In this document: piece after piece, positions 50,301-60,882 of the stretch
Layout: the number at the start of each line of letters is the position of its first letter
How positions within the stretch are numbered: position 1 is the first letter of the stretch
Assembly (NCBI GenBank): GCA_000310025.1
Contig: FN649742.1
Coordinates: forward strand, 3,580,118-3,644,117
Reading direction: 5' to 3'
DNA from: Ectocarpus siliculosus
Lineage: Eukaryota > Sar > Phaeophyceae > Ectocarpales > Ectocarpaceae
DNA length: 64,000 nucleotides
Position numbers and translations under genes: made by a program
The notes under the pieces: model-generated
The model's input: the letters and a program-made list of their open reading frames with translations, nothing else
Told to the model about the DNA's origin: nothing
The model's database searches: none

Positions 50301-53300
50301 CTCCGACGGGGACAAGCGTGCACGTGACTTACACTTTGTCGTGCGCCAGGAGGACGATTGACACCGGCAAATCCTCCGAAGGAGCCACCACCCCCTGGTT
50401 TGGACGCACCAGGTATCTAGGCACGGGCGGGGGCGGGGGCGCGGAGGAGGCGCGGGCGGGCGGGGAACGAGGGGCGGTCACGAACTACGCAAAAAATACA
50501 ACAAAATAAATAAAAACACAAACCAGGAGAGGAGGTAAAAAAACATGGCGCTGACAAAAAAAGAATTGAAAGCGTGAGAAGAATCGTCTTGAAGTTCGGG
50601 GTGTTTGTCTGGCGATTCAAGCAAACAAGCTAAAAATTGAGAGGGGAAAGGATAATCCCAAAAGGAAGCGAGAAAACCACAACGCCGACATACTGGAAAC
50701 ACGGAGCGGAACGTACCAAAAGGCCATGGAACGGTTACACGGGAAAAAATATGGGACGGAAAAAAGCAGCAGCACCATAACCAGGACCAGTAAGGCCGAC
50801 TGCCCGTAGGTGACACAAGATATCACACCCGCTAGACCGATATTTAAAGCTCGACGTCCTCCACGTCGACGTGGAGGATACAACGATCTGTTTTCGCAAA
50901 GCTCTCGACCAGGCGGGTCCAATGCCGCCATTTGTCGGCGCCATCACTGTTGCCGCTGTGGTGTGATCAAGCTTTCAAGATGGGCCCAGGGGGTGTGATC
51001 TTACGTCACGTACGGTAATCGCCTGCGGGCCATGGGCACCGAGGTCTCTCCGACTAAAACCGCATGCCTCGCACGTTTGAACAGATGGACATTGTCGGCG
51101 AAAAACGGATCGAGCTCTGAACCAGACAGAAACTCGCCAAACATGTTCCGGAAAGATGCGTGGAACAAAGGGAGGACTCACCTCTTCGGCTTGGTGGTCT
51201 TAACCTTGAAGGCTACCGATTCACTGCCGTTGTTCGTAAGGTGCAATACGCACTGCAACGATCGTCCATCCGATCACCATCAGGGGTAGTTTGGCGTTGG
51301 CGCATCCGGGGGGGGGACACGGGCGAGGACACGGCAACAGCAGCGGGGGCGGAAGGAAATGGAAGGGATAAGTTTCGGCCGTCGATTAACACTGAGACAA
51401 AGACAAGTCCGGAATTAAATCATCAGACTAGTCAGCAATAGAAGCCGACATCACAACATTAGACTATTATAGTCAGCGCTGACTAGTCTAATCAGCGCTG
51501 ACTAGTCTGATGGTTTGATTTCGGCTTCTATCATATAGATGACAACATCGGCAGCGCCTACACCAGCACTACCCATCAAGCGCAACAGCAGCAGCGGCGT
51601 CACCAGCCGCAACTACCACCAACCAACAAACATCGGTTCGATTATTATTATTATCGTCGACAGCAACGGCCACGTTCGCCCTGAGGAGGACAGCACTCAC
51701 TGCCCGCATCCAAAACAGATACCGGGGCCGCGGCAACCAACACAACACCTACGACACCGCCCACCTATCGCCAACCCCACAAAGCGTTGTGCCCCTACAA
51801 GCATGGCGCTCTGTCGCGAAACCAATCTCTCCCACGCCACAGCCCTTAATCCTTACCTCCGCGGGCTCAGCACCATCTTCAAGCGCGAAGTCCAGAACCT
51901 GCGACCGCGGTCAGCAGCGGGCGACAGCATCACGAACGAGCCGCCAGTAGCGATAACGGCAGCAGCAGCGGCAGTAGCAGTGGCGAACATCAACATACGA
52001 TCAGCTCAAAAGGCAACGCAACCGAGTCCACCCGTCCAAGTAGGCAACACAACCCAAAAAGCGCGTGTAGTCCTTTCCAGGTCTCTTTTCGGACCGGCCG
52101 GCAGAAGACTGGATTGGGAGGCGTTGGGTCGCGCGCGCGTGGGGGGGCGTACTCTTGTGTTTTGCATGCCTTAGCGGGTTAGACCATCGACCACGCATCC
52201 TCGAGAGGACGGAGCATTGTTCCCACAAGACCGATCACCGATGGCCGATCGTTCCTTCCTACTTCACCAAAGGGGGCTAAAAAAATGTCTTGCCTAGTCT
52301 ATCTATCCTACCGATATAACCTCCCGCCTTTTCAACCCACTTCCGATGCCCCAGTACGGCTACCGCCTTCTCGCTATTCCATGCCTCAAACATCTCCCTG
52401 TATCTTCCTTCTATTTTTCCCAGCTCAGTCATGTACACTTCCCTCTCCTTCTCGTACAACGCGCGCGCGTGGGAGGGGACGAATACAACACAACACAAAA
52501 CTGATTTTTCTTTTAGGGGACGTTTTCTCAGGGCGTGGTGGCATGGCCCACAAACAGTTCCGCCGGTGATAAACAAAGAAGAAAAGACGGAAGCGCGTTC
52601 GATTTCCTCCAAAGGACGGGGTCCGTCTTTTTTACCACAAACAGAGGGGGAAGCGCTAACAGGGTAAGGTCTTGCCCGGGGGCGGCAGCTGGTCGAACGA
52701 CAGGGATAAGCAGCAACGTGTGTGTCTACACAAGGGGGGGCTTTCTTTTACCGTCCCCTCTTTAGTCACCGTCTGCCCAGCACGTTCTTGGTGGCGCGTT
52801 CACGCCGGACCCGGCCATAAAAGGCAGATAAGGTTACAAACCCTACAAATACCAGTAGACTCCTGAAAAAAATATTGGGAGATTTGGGAGATTCCCATGC
52901 CAACCGATGTGAACCAAACCTCAGTCGCGGTGGCAATACGGCATGCCTCTTGGACCGATTTTCAAAGCTCGATTTACCGCTCCACGATGCCACATCATGT
53001 GACATGTTTTCTTGTGTCGGGCAAGAAGATGGTTTCAACAACACCCGAGAGGGCTTGAAAATTGGGCCCAGGGAGTGTAGTCGAATCTTGCGCAACCTTC
53101 AGCAGTAAACTCCCTCTCCACGGCGCTCGAGTGGGAATTGGACATCGCCTTGGGGACGGCGATGTCTCTCGGCGACGAGACTCATACGCGGCGCAGGCGG
53201 CGGCCGGGACGGATGGAAGTCCCAACAAAAAAAAAGTATGCATACATACGTCCGCCGCTGACACAGCCTGGCAGACTGCGAGAGAATTATAAGAAAACAT

Positions 53301-54771
53301 ATATGTAATGTAGGAGGAGGACACACGTGCTCTGTGTTTCTAGTTTGCCCTCGATTAGCCAAGGAACTGCTCAAGGTGCTGCCTACACGGGCTGGGACAC
53401 CCGAAAGTTGTCACGTGGTCACGCCGCGCCGTCAGGCCTCTATCTAACAGACACCACACAACTTGACTTTTGCGGGCCAAAAAATAAAAAATACGACTTC
53501 GCTTGTAAGTCCGTGTTTCTTCAACAACTGCTGTCGACAGCAGTCTTGTAGAGAGGTGGTATTTTTTGTCTAGGTTTTCTACGACTTTGACGTCATTCGC
53601 TGAGGAGAGAAAATGAGAGGACTACATGTACCGCCGAGCCCTTCTTAGGTGTCACAAAGAAGGACGGCGTGTGCAAAGGGGGGCATCTCTTTGTGCGACC
53701 GACCACCGCCACGGGTTGGCGGTGCAGACAAAATAATGCTTTCGAGGGAGTAGGGCCGTACAGGGCAGGTGGTAGCCCCACAGGACGGCTTGGGGCAAAC
53801 AAGAAATAAAGAGGAGACTAACATGCATGCAACGCTCGGCGGGCGGACTGTTTCGTGGGGCAAGGGCAGCTTGTGGGGCAAGGGCAGCTTGTTCGTCAAG
53901 GAAACGAATTCGATTCTTGTTGCGGTTGCGTCGGAGACGATGGAGAGGTCCACCTCAACTGGCCGCCGCCGCCGCTCAAGATGAGAAAAGCCAAGCAGCG
54001 TCCAAATAATCCAAGGTATCAGGGGATGGAGGGCGACCGCTGCTGCGTGAGTGCTATACCCGTCGGCAACTACGCCGCTATTTGTAGGGCATGTCACATG
54101 AAGGGGAGCAAGCCACAGCAGTTCCTACATCTGCGGCAGTTACCCCGCTGCTGGGATGTGACAAAAAAGTCTCGTCCCCCCACAACCCTCTCAACTCTCA
54201 ACGTCCGCATTCATTCATTCCGACTCTCAAAGGGCTGGCCTGTTCACGGATAAGCCCGTTTGTTCAAACTACAATTTCCCAACTCAAGTGGGAAGGAGAC
54301 GGAAAACAGAAGAGAGCAAGCCCCTCATGAGAGGGCAGGCCCCTTGAAGGTCGAACAAACGCATATCCTTGGGCTTCATGGCGGCCCCCTAGAGCCAGCT
54401 GCTTTTCAAACAAATTTGCAGGCACGTTCCTACGTTGCTGCTTGCGTTAGACCTGCATTACGCCACAACGCCGTGCCATCGAGCAAACCCGCTGGCTTGC
54501 CCAAACCCCTGCCTCCGAATGAAGCCCGCTTTCCGCCCTCACTACTGTTATTGTGGGCGGTGGTACGGATTAAAAAGAGCAGGCGGGGGTGATGATGCTA
54601 CGTGTGTGTGCGATATTCAAAAGCCCACCTATGAGGCAGTGGAAAACGGCGCGCGCACACACCGCTACCTATTTTCTATTTTGGTTGACGCACGTCACGC
54701 GCTACCATTCTTCCGTTTCGTACCTTCGAAGGTAAACACTCCAGCGCGAACAGGGCGTCTTGTGCAGCCAT
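44317..54771 (-). CDS. VAP family protein (MSP domain, coiled coil, tail anchor)
   Basis: Complete 11-exon model, all in phase: 54771-54724, 51898-51857, 51252-51182, 50416-50333, 50128-50023, 49413-49300, 48728-48619, 47494-47404, 46590-46509, 45253-45183, 44424-44317; 308 residues. VAPs are ER membrane proteins that tether organelles by binding FFAT motifs of lipid-transfer proteins. Residues about 8-117 are the MSP domain with the VAP signature (LTNNGSESVAFKVKTTKPKR, then VRPNQGVVAPSE) and NKFMVQALPL. Residues about 192-250 are a coiled coil (ELRRKYDDLVSFTINLTAEK, EDLAREQQARKLLETK). Residues 274-293 (GFSLFFVLIVAALALFAGQW) form a single C-terminal membrane anchor with a short lumenal tail. 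The first two exons are micro-exons of 48 and 42 bases. Introns hold a LINE fragment, the 48-kb repeat and several satellites. Confidence 0.9.
45256..45395. repeat. Trinucleotide-rich (GTT/GAC) simple repeat
   Basis: Imperfect GTTGTTGACGATG-type repetition directly adjacent to the acceptor of VAP exon 10 (45183-45253). On the minus strand it reads CAACAACAAC, up to the splice acceptor. Confidence 0.8.
45751..45776. repeat. (CA)n microsatellite
   Basis: Thirteen CA units in intron 9 of the VAP gene. Confidence 0.95.
46004..46262. repeat. GATCGATC-rich minisatellite
   Basis: Six or more imperfect units of about 30-45 bases built from (G)GTCGATCGATCGATT, followed by AATGTA(C/G)A and ATAGA. It lies in intron 9 of the VAP gene. 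It is dense in GATC sites and has no coding potential. Confidence 0.8.
47985..48580 (+). mobile_element. Dispersed repeat, about 600 bp, with poly-C 3' end
   Basis: Diverged copy of 15990-16545 in opposite orientation. It starts with a tandem duplication of about 65 bases (GGTGTTTGCCATCGGG to CAACGACGTTGTAAAACAAG) and continues through T-runs and TGATCGCACCACGTTGTG. It ends with CTCCGTCCCGGCTTTGTAGG, GGTCAATGGTCTAACGACTA, CGGCATGCACGACTATGAG and a C run. It is antisense in VAP intron 7, its 3' end about 35 bases from exon 7. Confidence 0.8.
51421..51540. repeat. Palindrome-rich inverted repeat
   Basis: CATCAGACTAGTCAGC and AATAGAAGCCGA on the left recur reverse-complemented on the right (GCTGACTAGTCTGATG, TCGGCTTCTAT). 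In between are repeated TCAGCGCTGA palindromes. It resembles a small MITE-like or cruciform-forming element in VAP intron 2. Confidence 0.6.
52140..52470 (-). mobile_element. 5'-truncated LINE fragment (3' end only)
   Basis: The minus strand reads EREVYMTELGKIEGRYREMF, then AWNSEKAVAVLGHRKW and RIDRLGKTFF, matching the C-terminal part of the LINE ORF at 58270-58440. It ends with the same 3' tail (CCTCTCGAGGATGCGTGGTC, CATGC, GAGTACGCCCCCCCAC). It is in sense orientation within VAP intron 1. Confidence 0.85.
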
Positions 54772-56508
54772 AGTGTCTCCTCTCCCACAGCTGGTAGCAC
54801 GCAGATTCCAGCACAGCTGATGCACGTTCGGGCGTTCGGGGCTCGCCACTTGGCGGGGGGTTCCGTAGAATTAATATTATCAGAAGTGTAACACAACATT
54901 TGCAATGCGGAGCCCCTCAGGTTCCTCCGCGTTCCACCGCATCTACCAGTGGTTGTTGCTGCGTACTCAGCCGGGCAGTGCGATGGGCGAACCGTATCTA
55001 TCTCCGCCGGACGATGTCGGGGCGAGCGCCAGTCGACGAGGGCCGCAGGAGACAGAGACAGGGGCGTTCCTGTTGCGTATTGGCAAGCTATCCGTTGCAG
55101 GTGAGGAGCGCAACCTGGTTGTCGTTGGATGAGTTGCGCAGTTAATATCCACGCCCTCGTGACTCTGTCTGATGCCGAGCAGGCCTGCATCTCTTGTGTG
55201 TGATGTCTCGGTTCTCCAGTTTTTTATTTTATCCGACAGCTTGCTCAAAAATCTCGACTGAGGCCAGACCTGCAGCTGGAAAGAGAGTGACGACATTGAA
55301 ATCTTCAATACTGCATAATACATAATGTACTGCTTGTACTGCTGGATATGTGTAAGCTGGAAGGGAGTCTACTAGACTACACCGCTGGGAGTGAGTCTAC
55401 TTACACTGTAGATATGAGTACGATAGTCCCGTGGGTATAGAAATGGTACAGCAGTAGTATCGATGGGTGTGGGTGATGGGGTTGGGTCAGTAGCCTTCGC
55501 AGGGCTCTTGTATTAAGGAAACATGTTGGATAAAGCATGCAATCGGGGAAGTTGGCTTAGGGTTAGGGTTAGGTTGGGTTGGGTCTCTAATGTACAACAT
55601 GTACAGCAAGTACTGTAGCAGCATGTGCACCTGTGGTTTTTCTTTGACGTATCAGCCGGGGTCACGCCACCAAAGAAAGGTACGCTGTAATGGAGGTTTT
55701 TTGTGTTATTGTGAATAGAGGCCGAAATCAAACCATTAATGTAGACGGCGTACGTGGTACATAGGCAGGGCTGATTATGTAGTCTAAATGGTAAGATTTC
55801 CGCTTCTGAAAGAGTTGTGACGGGAATAACATCACGCTGCTAAGGGTACGATTGTGGTGCTTGTTTCCTCTTGGCGCGACCATGACACCACACCCAACGT
55901 GTTCGCCACCATGACTGCGGCCCGTGGTGTTACAGCCAAATACTCCAGATGTAAATGGTGTCCCTGAAAATGCAACATGAGAGTCTACTCAAACAAGGCA
56001 GCCGCGTAGGCGTTAATTTTGTTGGTTTGATTGGGGCCACAAATTTCCGAAGTCTACGCCGAGGGGAGAAGAAAGGTCGATGATACGTATGGTAACATTA
56101 GACTCGGTGCATCATTAACGTGTAACTATTATAGCTGCTACTGTTAAATAAACATGCATTCACCGGCCGGGGGCTAGGAGAGCGTTGGTGCGCCATGCTA
56201 CAGGCATTGGCAGTAGAGTGGAGTTGGGTGGAACGATGGGAAAACACAAAACTCTAGAAGAAGACGTCCTGCTGCTCAACGCGTGACCTCCCCTTCCCCC
56301 CGGGCGCTTGCAGCTGTGACGTGCACTACACGGCGCTCTCAAGTTTTTCACGATTCACGATCCCATCTTTTGTCATAACCATAATCATGGGATGACATGC
56401 GTGTCATGTGAACGGGTGTATATAGCCCCACCAAGCGCCGTAGTGAGGACACTCTGTCGTTCGTGCGCCCCCGCCCCCCCCCCCCTCCTCGCGGTGGTTT
56501 GCCACCAG
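54772..56508. other. Spacer between VAP start and first recognised carrier exon
   Basis: It should contain the VAP promoter and the promoter and missing first coding exon of the carrier gene. An open stretch at 54905-55132 on + has no recognisable homology. Interstitial TTAGGG repeats lie at 55557-55577. Confidence 0.5.
55557..55577 (+). repeat. Interstitial telomere-like TTAGGG repeats
   Basis: TTAGGGTTAGGGTTAGG followed by TTGGG units. The preceding bases ACATGTTGGATAAAGCATGC resemble ACATATGGGATAAAGTATTC before the copy at 61039, so the motif belongs to a small dispersed repeat. Confidence 0.7.
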
Positions 56509-59500
56509 GCACGATAGGGGGACTCGCGGAGTGCATGGCAGCGTACCCGTTAGACACAGTCAAGACGAGGATGCAGACGTCGGAGGCGGCTTCGTCGGGG
56601 GGTGCTTTCCGGTGTTTCTCCACAGCTATCAGGGAGGACGGGGCGCTGGCCCTGTATCGGTGAGATGGCAGTGCGAGGGGGCGCGCGGGGGGGTGGGGGC
56701 GTGCTACGAGTACAGTTGGGTGCATGTAGCGGAAAACGTGCGTAGCCCTTCATGCGAACGGTCGTCACCCCTCCCACCGCCTCTCGAATTCTCTACGTGT
56801 AAATTCGCCGCCTTTTTTTCAGGTGCTGTGAGGGGATTTCTCTTCATTTTGGTGTTCATATGACGAACGGCGAAGTTCTATCTTCTAGCAGAGGTGTGGT
56901 AGGCGGCGAGCATGGCGCTTTCGTTGCTTCTGTGTTCGACTATATGCAAGCATACATGCGACACAGACTATACTTCTTAATAACCTCCTCCGGGGGGCGA
57001 ATGCTCTCGTGCTGCTGGCTGTTCTCCTCGTTAGAGGAATGTCTTCCCGAGTGGTGGCAAGCATGTTAGCGGCTTCGGTGTTGTTCGGCGCAAACGGGAC
57101 CCTGAAAGAGGTCTTCGGTGCTGACTCGAGTCAGGTGACAATATACTATCGAAGATGAGGGCATGGGCTACTACAGGGCATTCCGCTGCGGGCATCGACT
57201 AGAAATAGTAGTGTGAATGCATGCGCCAACCCGACGCAGAGGAGTCGTGATTCCGCGGGACCCCCTGCTGGGGGGAGAAAATCGCGGGGCCGTTACAGGG
57301 TATCCCCGACGTTGCCAGCGACGGTATTGCGTGGGGTGTATCTCAAAAATGTATTTGAAGAGATGAACTCAAGCATCACGGCTGAAGTACTAAACGCGTA
57401 ATGAAACCTCAAAGCGTGTTGTTGGCCATGCGTTTCTGCAACAATAAGTTCCGTTCTCCGCTACTGCTATTGTGAAACGTAGCCTGGGCCAGCGTATATC
57501 GCTCCGTCCCCGCATTGTAGGGATGCGAGGTCTATGGTCTAACGACCACACACGGCATGCTTTTACATGAGTACATCCCCCCCCCCCCTTCGAGGCCGCT
57601 AGAGTACGCCGGAGAAGTATGGGAAGGAAATAAGAAGGTAGTGAAAGAACTCGAGGCGGCGCAGATGAAAGCAGCGAAAATCATCCTAGGATGCTCCAAG
57701 CGCACAAGTAATGCAGCTGTAAGGGCAGAATTGGGGATCCAATCCCTACAATCGGGAAGAGACGAAAGGAAGCTGACATGGCAGTATCGCATGTGCGGGA
57801 TGGGAGAGGAGAGGTTGCCGAGAATAGTATGGGAGGCGAAGTGGGCAAACAAAAAGAGGGGTAGACAACCCACGGAATGGGTCAAGGTTGTAGAGGACGT
57901 ATGGAAGGGGTTAGACATCGACGAAGATGAAACGCTGGAAACGGAGGGTCTACAGGGGTTCAAGGAGAAGATATATGTTGCTTGTGCCGAGAGAGAAGAG
58001 CAGAATGTAAGGAAAGAAACCAAGGATAAGGAGGGTCTAGAAGTGTACAGAATGCTGAAAGAAGGAATAGGGTTCAAGCGATGTACCTACATGGACCAAT
58101 GGATGCAGGGACAAAGCTTAAGGCCAAATTCAGGACCGGGGACATAGGCCTTCGAGAACGTCGACGAAGACATAGGACGGTAGACGACGAAGACGACAAG
58201 TTCAAATGTGATTGCGGCTTCGAATGCGAAGACCGTGTTCATGTAGTCGCGGAATATCCGTGGTACGAAGAGGAGAGGGAAGTGTACATGACTGAGCTGG
58301 GAAAAATACAAGGGACGTACAGGGAGATGTTTGAGGCATGGAATAGAGAGGAGAGGACGGTAGCTGTACTGGGGAGTAGGAAGTGGTTTGAAAAGGCGGG
58401 AAGGGATATCGTTCGGATAGACAGACTAGGGAAGACATTGTTGAACCACCTTTGGCAAAGTAGGAAGGAACGATTGGCCATCGGTGATCGGTCCTGTGGG
58501 AACAATGCTCCGTCCTCTCGAGGACGCGTGGTCAATGGTCTAACCGCTAAGACATGCAAAACATAAGAGTACGCCCCCCCCCCCCCCCCTTCGAGGTCAA
58601 TGGGCTAACGACTACGGCATGCGTACCCCCTCCACTTCCTTGACCACAGCCCCTGAGCGGGCGGTTCATGTTGGCAGCGATGGGGACGGGTGTGCTGGAG
58701 GCGATCGCCTACTGCCCTCTGGAGCTTGTCAAGACTCGAATGCAGGTATCTAATGCGAATTATCTCCTACCGTCCGTGGTTGCACCAGTTTTAGTTTTTC
58801 GACGTGATATTGCTTGCTCGCTTGTGTGTGTCAAGTGTTCTATGGTAGGTGATTCTATCGTCGTCGTTGACTGTGTGTGCGTCCCACATGTACTCCGGGC
58901 GCAAGTCTTCACCTGCTCGGTGTATGTTTCGACGCACCAGTCGCGGATCACAAAGACAGAAGGTATACAACACACTTTCGCAACGAAAAGCCTTCTTTTA
59001 TTCATCCCCGCCCACCTGGTACACCGAGACAGCGACGGCGCAAACCGTTTGTTCTCCTACTTTTTACTCGAAACCCGAATTTTTTCTGACGGAAATCACT
59101 CCGCATACCTTCTTTGCTGTTTTTCGTTGTCCTGTAGCAAATTGCGCGCAATGAGTTGTGCTCGTATTTCGTAAGAGACGTAACCCACGTCAGCTGTCTC
59201 CAAGCCAGGTTGAAACCGTGATACCACATGATGCGTGCATGCACTCCCTCCTTTGGAAGAGTATTTTTGCACGTGCTTCTCCTTCCCCGCCCTGCGGGCT
59301 TAACAAAAGGAGCTGTTATCCCCCGTTCCCTGCTGCTGTTTTGGGTGTTGTAATCGTTGCAAATAGGTGCTGAGAGGTTCCCCAGCGGGCGTGACCGTGT
59401 GGACGACGGGGGCCCAAATCTACCGTCACCATGGGATTTTCAAGGTGAGCAAGCAGCACGTGTTTCTGTTTCCAGCAGCTTGCGTTTTTTGTGGCCTTGA

Positions 59501-60882
59501 ACCAACTGCGCTTGCCTTTCTCGCGAGGAGAAGAGAAAGCTTCGAGCTTTGGTCCCCTGAGTGAGCAAAAACAGCATGGACTCCGCGCGCATCATCGGTC
59601 GTTTAGGTAGGTAGTTACCGAGCTCCCACAGAACGTGAAAGCAATCCAGAAATAAATGCCGCACGAGACAAGCAAAAAACGTATGTCTTGGCTTACGGGC
59701 CCCAGGAGGAACAATTTCTGTGTGTTGTGTATGTGTTCCCTCCCTTTGTCGTTGTCCCCTCCTCTCCCTCCGTGTGATTGTTCTGACGGTACACCCACCA
59801 CCCTGAAACACTGACGGTGCTTAAAAACAAAATTGTTCCTCCTTCTCGACGGCCCCGCCGCCTCTGCAGGGTTCCTACAAGGGTTTCTCGTCCATGCTGC
59901 TCAAAGAAGGGCTCGGCAACACCGTCTACTTCGGCTCGTACGAGCTCTGCAAACAGGTACAGTACTTCGTACGTGCTTAAGGAGAAGCGGAGTCGAGGTT
60001 CTCTCTCGTGGCTCGGCTCCAGTCCACGCACCTCTCTTACCGCTCTCTCAAAAAGTCTGTCCAAGACAGCGTACGTGCGTGTTTTGTGCTTCTGTCGTTG
60101 TTTCGTCGACAGCGCTATTTAGCTGGCTGACCAAAAACAAAAGAAGCACTTCTTATGCTCATGAGCGGGACAAGGAAAATAAGTCCGCGGGACCCCTCGA
60201 CGGGGGAAGACGCGGAGGGGATTCAACGACACGGTCCAACCTGCGCTCGCGCGCGCGCGTGCGTGTGGATAATGGAAGTTGCTGGTTGTTCGGCAGTCAG
60301 AGAAACCCCGAGGCACCGACACACACGTGCACACAGCGCATGCATGTAGTGGATTTTTTGTTACAACCGGTGATAATAGTAGCCCAATGTACTTGACAAG
60401 AGGATGCATGCTGACGTCAAATCCACCACCCTACAACGCCCTCGCATGCGCGGCCGAAGGCGCTCGGGGGCAGAAGTACAGGGGGGGCGGTCGGGAGCGG
60501 CGGCGGCGGGGCCCCCGGGGACGAACGACAACAGCAACACCAAGAGCAGGCCGGGATTGGTCCTATCGTGGCGGCGGGGGGCTGCGCCGGAGTCCTCTAC
60601 ACCGTGGCGACCCATCCGATCGACACCGTCAAGTCGCTGGTGCAGACCGACTCGATAAAGGCTCCGAGGTACCGAGGGTTCCTGGACGGGTGGCGACAAG
60701 CCTTGGCGCAGGGCCGCCGCCGCCACGGGGTTGGGAGGGGGGACGGCGCCGGGGCGGTGGGGGGGGTGAAGGCCTTCTTGGGGTTGTACAGGGGGCTTTC
60801 GCCAGCGATAGCGCGGGCGTTCTTGGGGAACTCGGCCTTGTTTGTGACGTACGAGAGCGTGCTAGATGTCCTCGGAAGATGA
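56509..60882 (+). CDS. Mitochondrial carrier family (SLC25) protein, first exon not found
   Basis: Exons: 56509-56659, 57035-57134, 58650-58745, 59367-59444, 59870-59956, about 60535-60882 (TGA; the last acceptor could be 60550). They encode about 285 residues in phase. Three carrier repeats each show the P.(D/E)..K signature: AECMAAYPLDTVKTRMQ, LEAIAYCPLELVKTRMQ and GVLYTVATHPIDTVKSLVQ. Even-numbered helices follow, including LYRGMSSRVVASMLAASVLF, LLKEGLGNTVYFGSYE and LYRGLSPAIARAFLGNSALF. Such proteins exchange solutes across the inner mitochondrial membrane; the substrate cannot be told from sequence. Repeat 3 has a long Arg/Gly-rich matrix loop (HGVGRGDGAGAVGG). The exon at 56509 begins in phase 1, so an upstream coding exon with the start codon remains unidentified. 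The second intron contains a LINE. Confidence 0.85.
57507..57590 (+). mobile_element. 3' tail of poly-C retroelement family
   Basis: Contains GCTCCGTCCCCGCATTGTAG, GATGCGAGGTCTATGGTC, TAACGACCAC, ACGGCATGC, ACATGAGTACAT and a C run. It directly precedes the LINE copy that starts at about 57591, so the two are nested or tandem. It lies in intron 2 of the carrier gene. Confidence 0.75.
57591..58592 (+). mobile_element. 5'-truncated non-LTR retrotransposon (LINE) with poly-C end
   Basis: The ORF parts 57600-58100 and about 58085-58569 are in different frames, joined by one frameshift near 58080-58120. The first part resembles the region after the reverse transcriptase core (YAGEVWEGNKKVVKELEAAQ, KAAKIILGCSKRTSNAAVRA, ELGIQSLQSGRDERKL). 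The second has LKAKFRTGDIGLRERRRR and a Cys-His cluster (CDCGFECEDRVH) typical of LINE C-termini. Endonuclease and RT catalytic motifs are absent, so it is a dead fragment. The ORF runs into the family tail and the element ends in about 15 C instead of poly-A. TTCGAGG follows the C run at both ends (about 57589 and 58590). Confidence 0.85.
58590..58636 (+). mobile_element. Partial retroelement-family tail beside a splice acceptor
   Basis: GAGGTCAATGGGCTAACGAC, then TACGGCATGCGTACCCCC, a third tail copy lacking its 5' part. It ends about 14 bases before the 3' splice site of the carrier exon starting at 58650. Confidence 0.7.

Noticed and set aside
51539-52174. 211-codon + strand open frame
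   Set aside because: Covers VAP exon 2 on the other strand, simple CAG/CAA repeats and the tail of a LINE fragment; no coherent protein.
53645-54097. 150-codon minus open frame within VAP intron 1
   Set aside because: No homology seen, and the VAP model joins 54724 to 51898 in phase without it.
57507-57590. Family tail considered as a tRNA-derived sequence
   Set aside because: No convincing A-box/B-box pair or cloverleaf could be drawn; it is better explained as the conserved 3' end of the retroelement.
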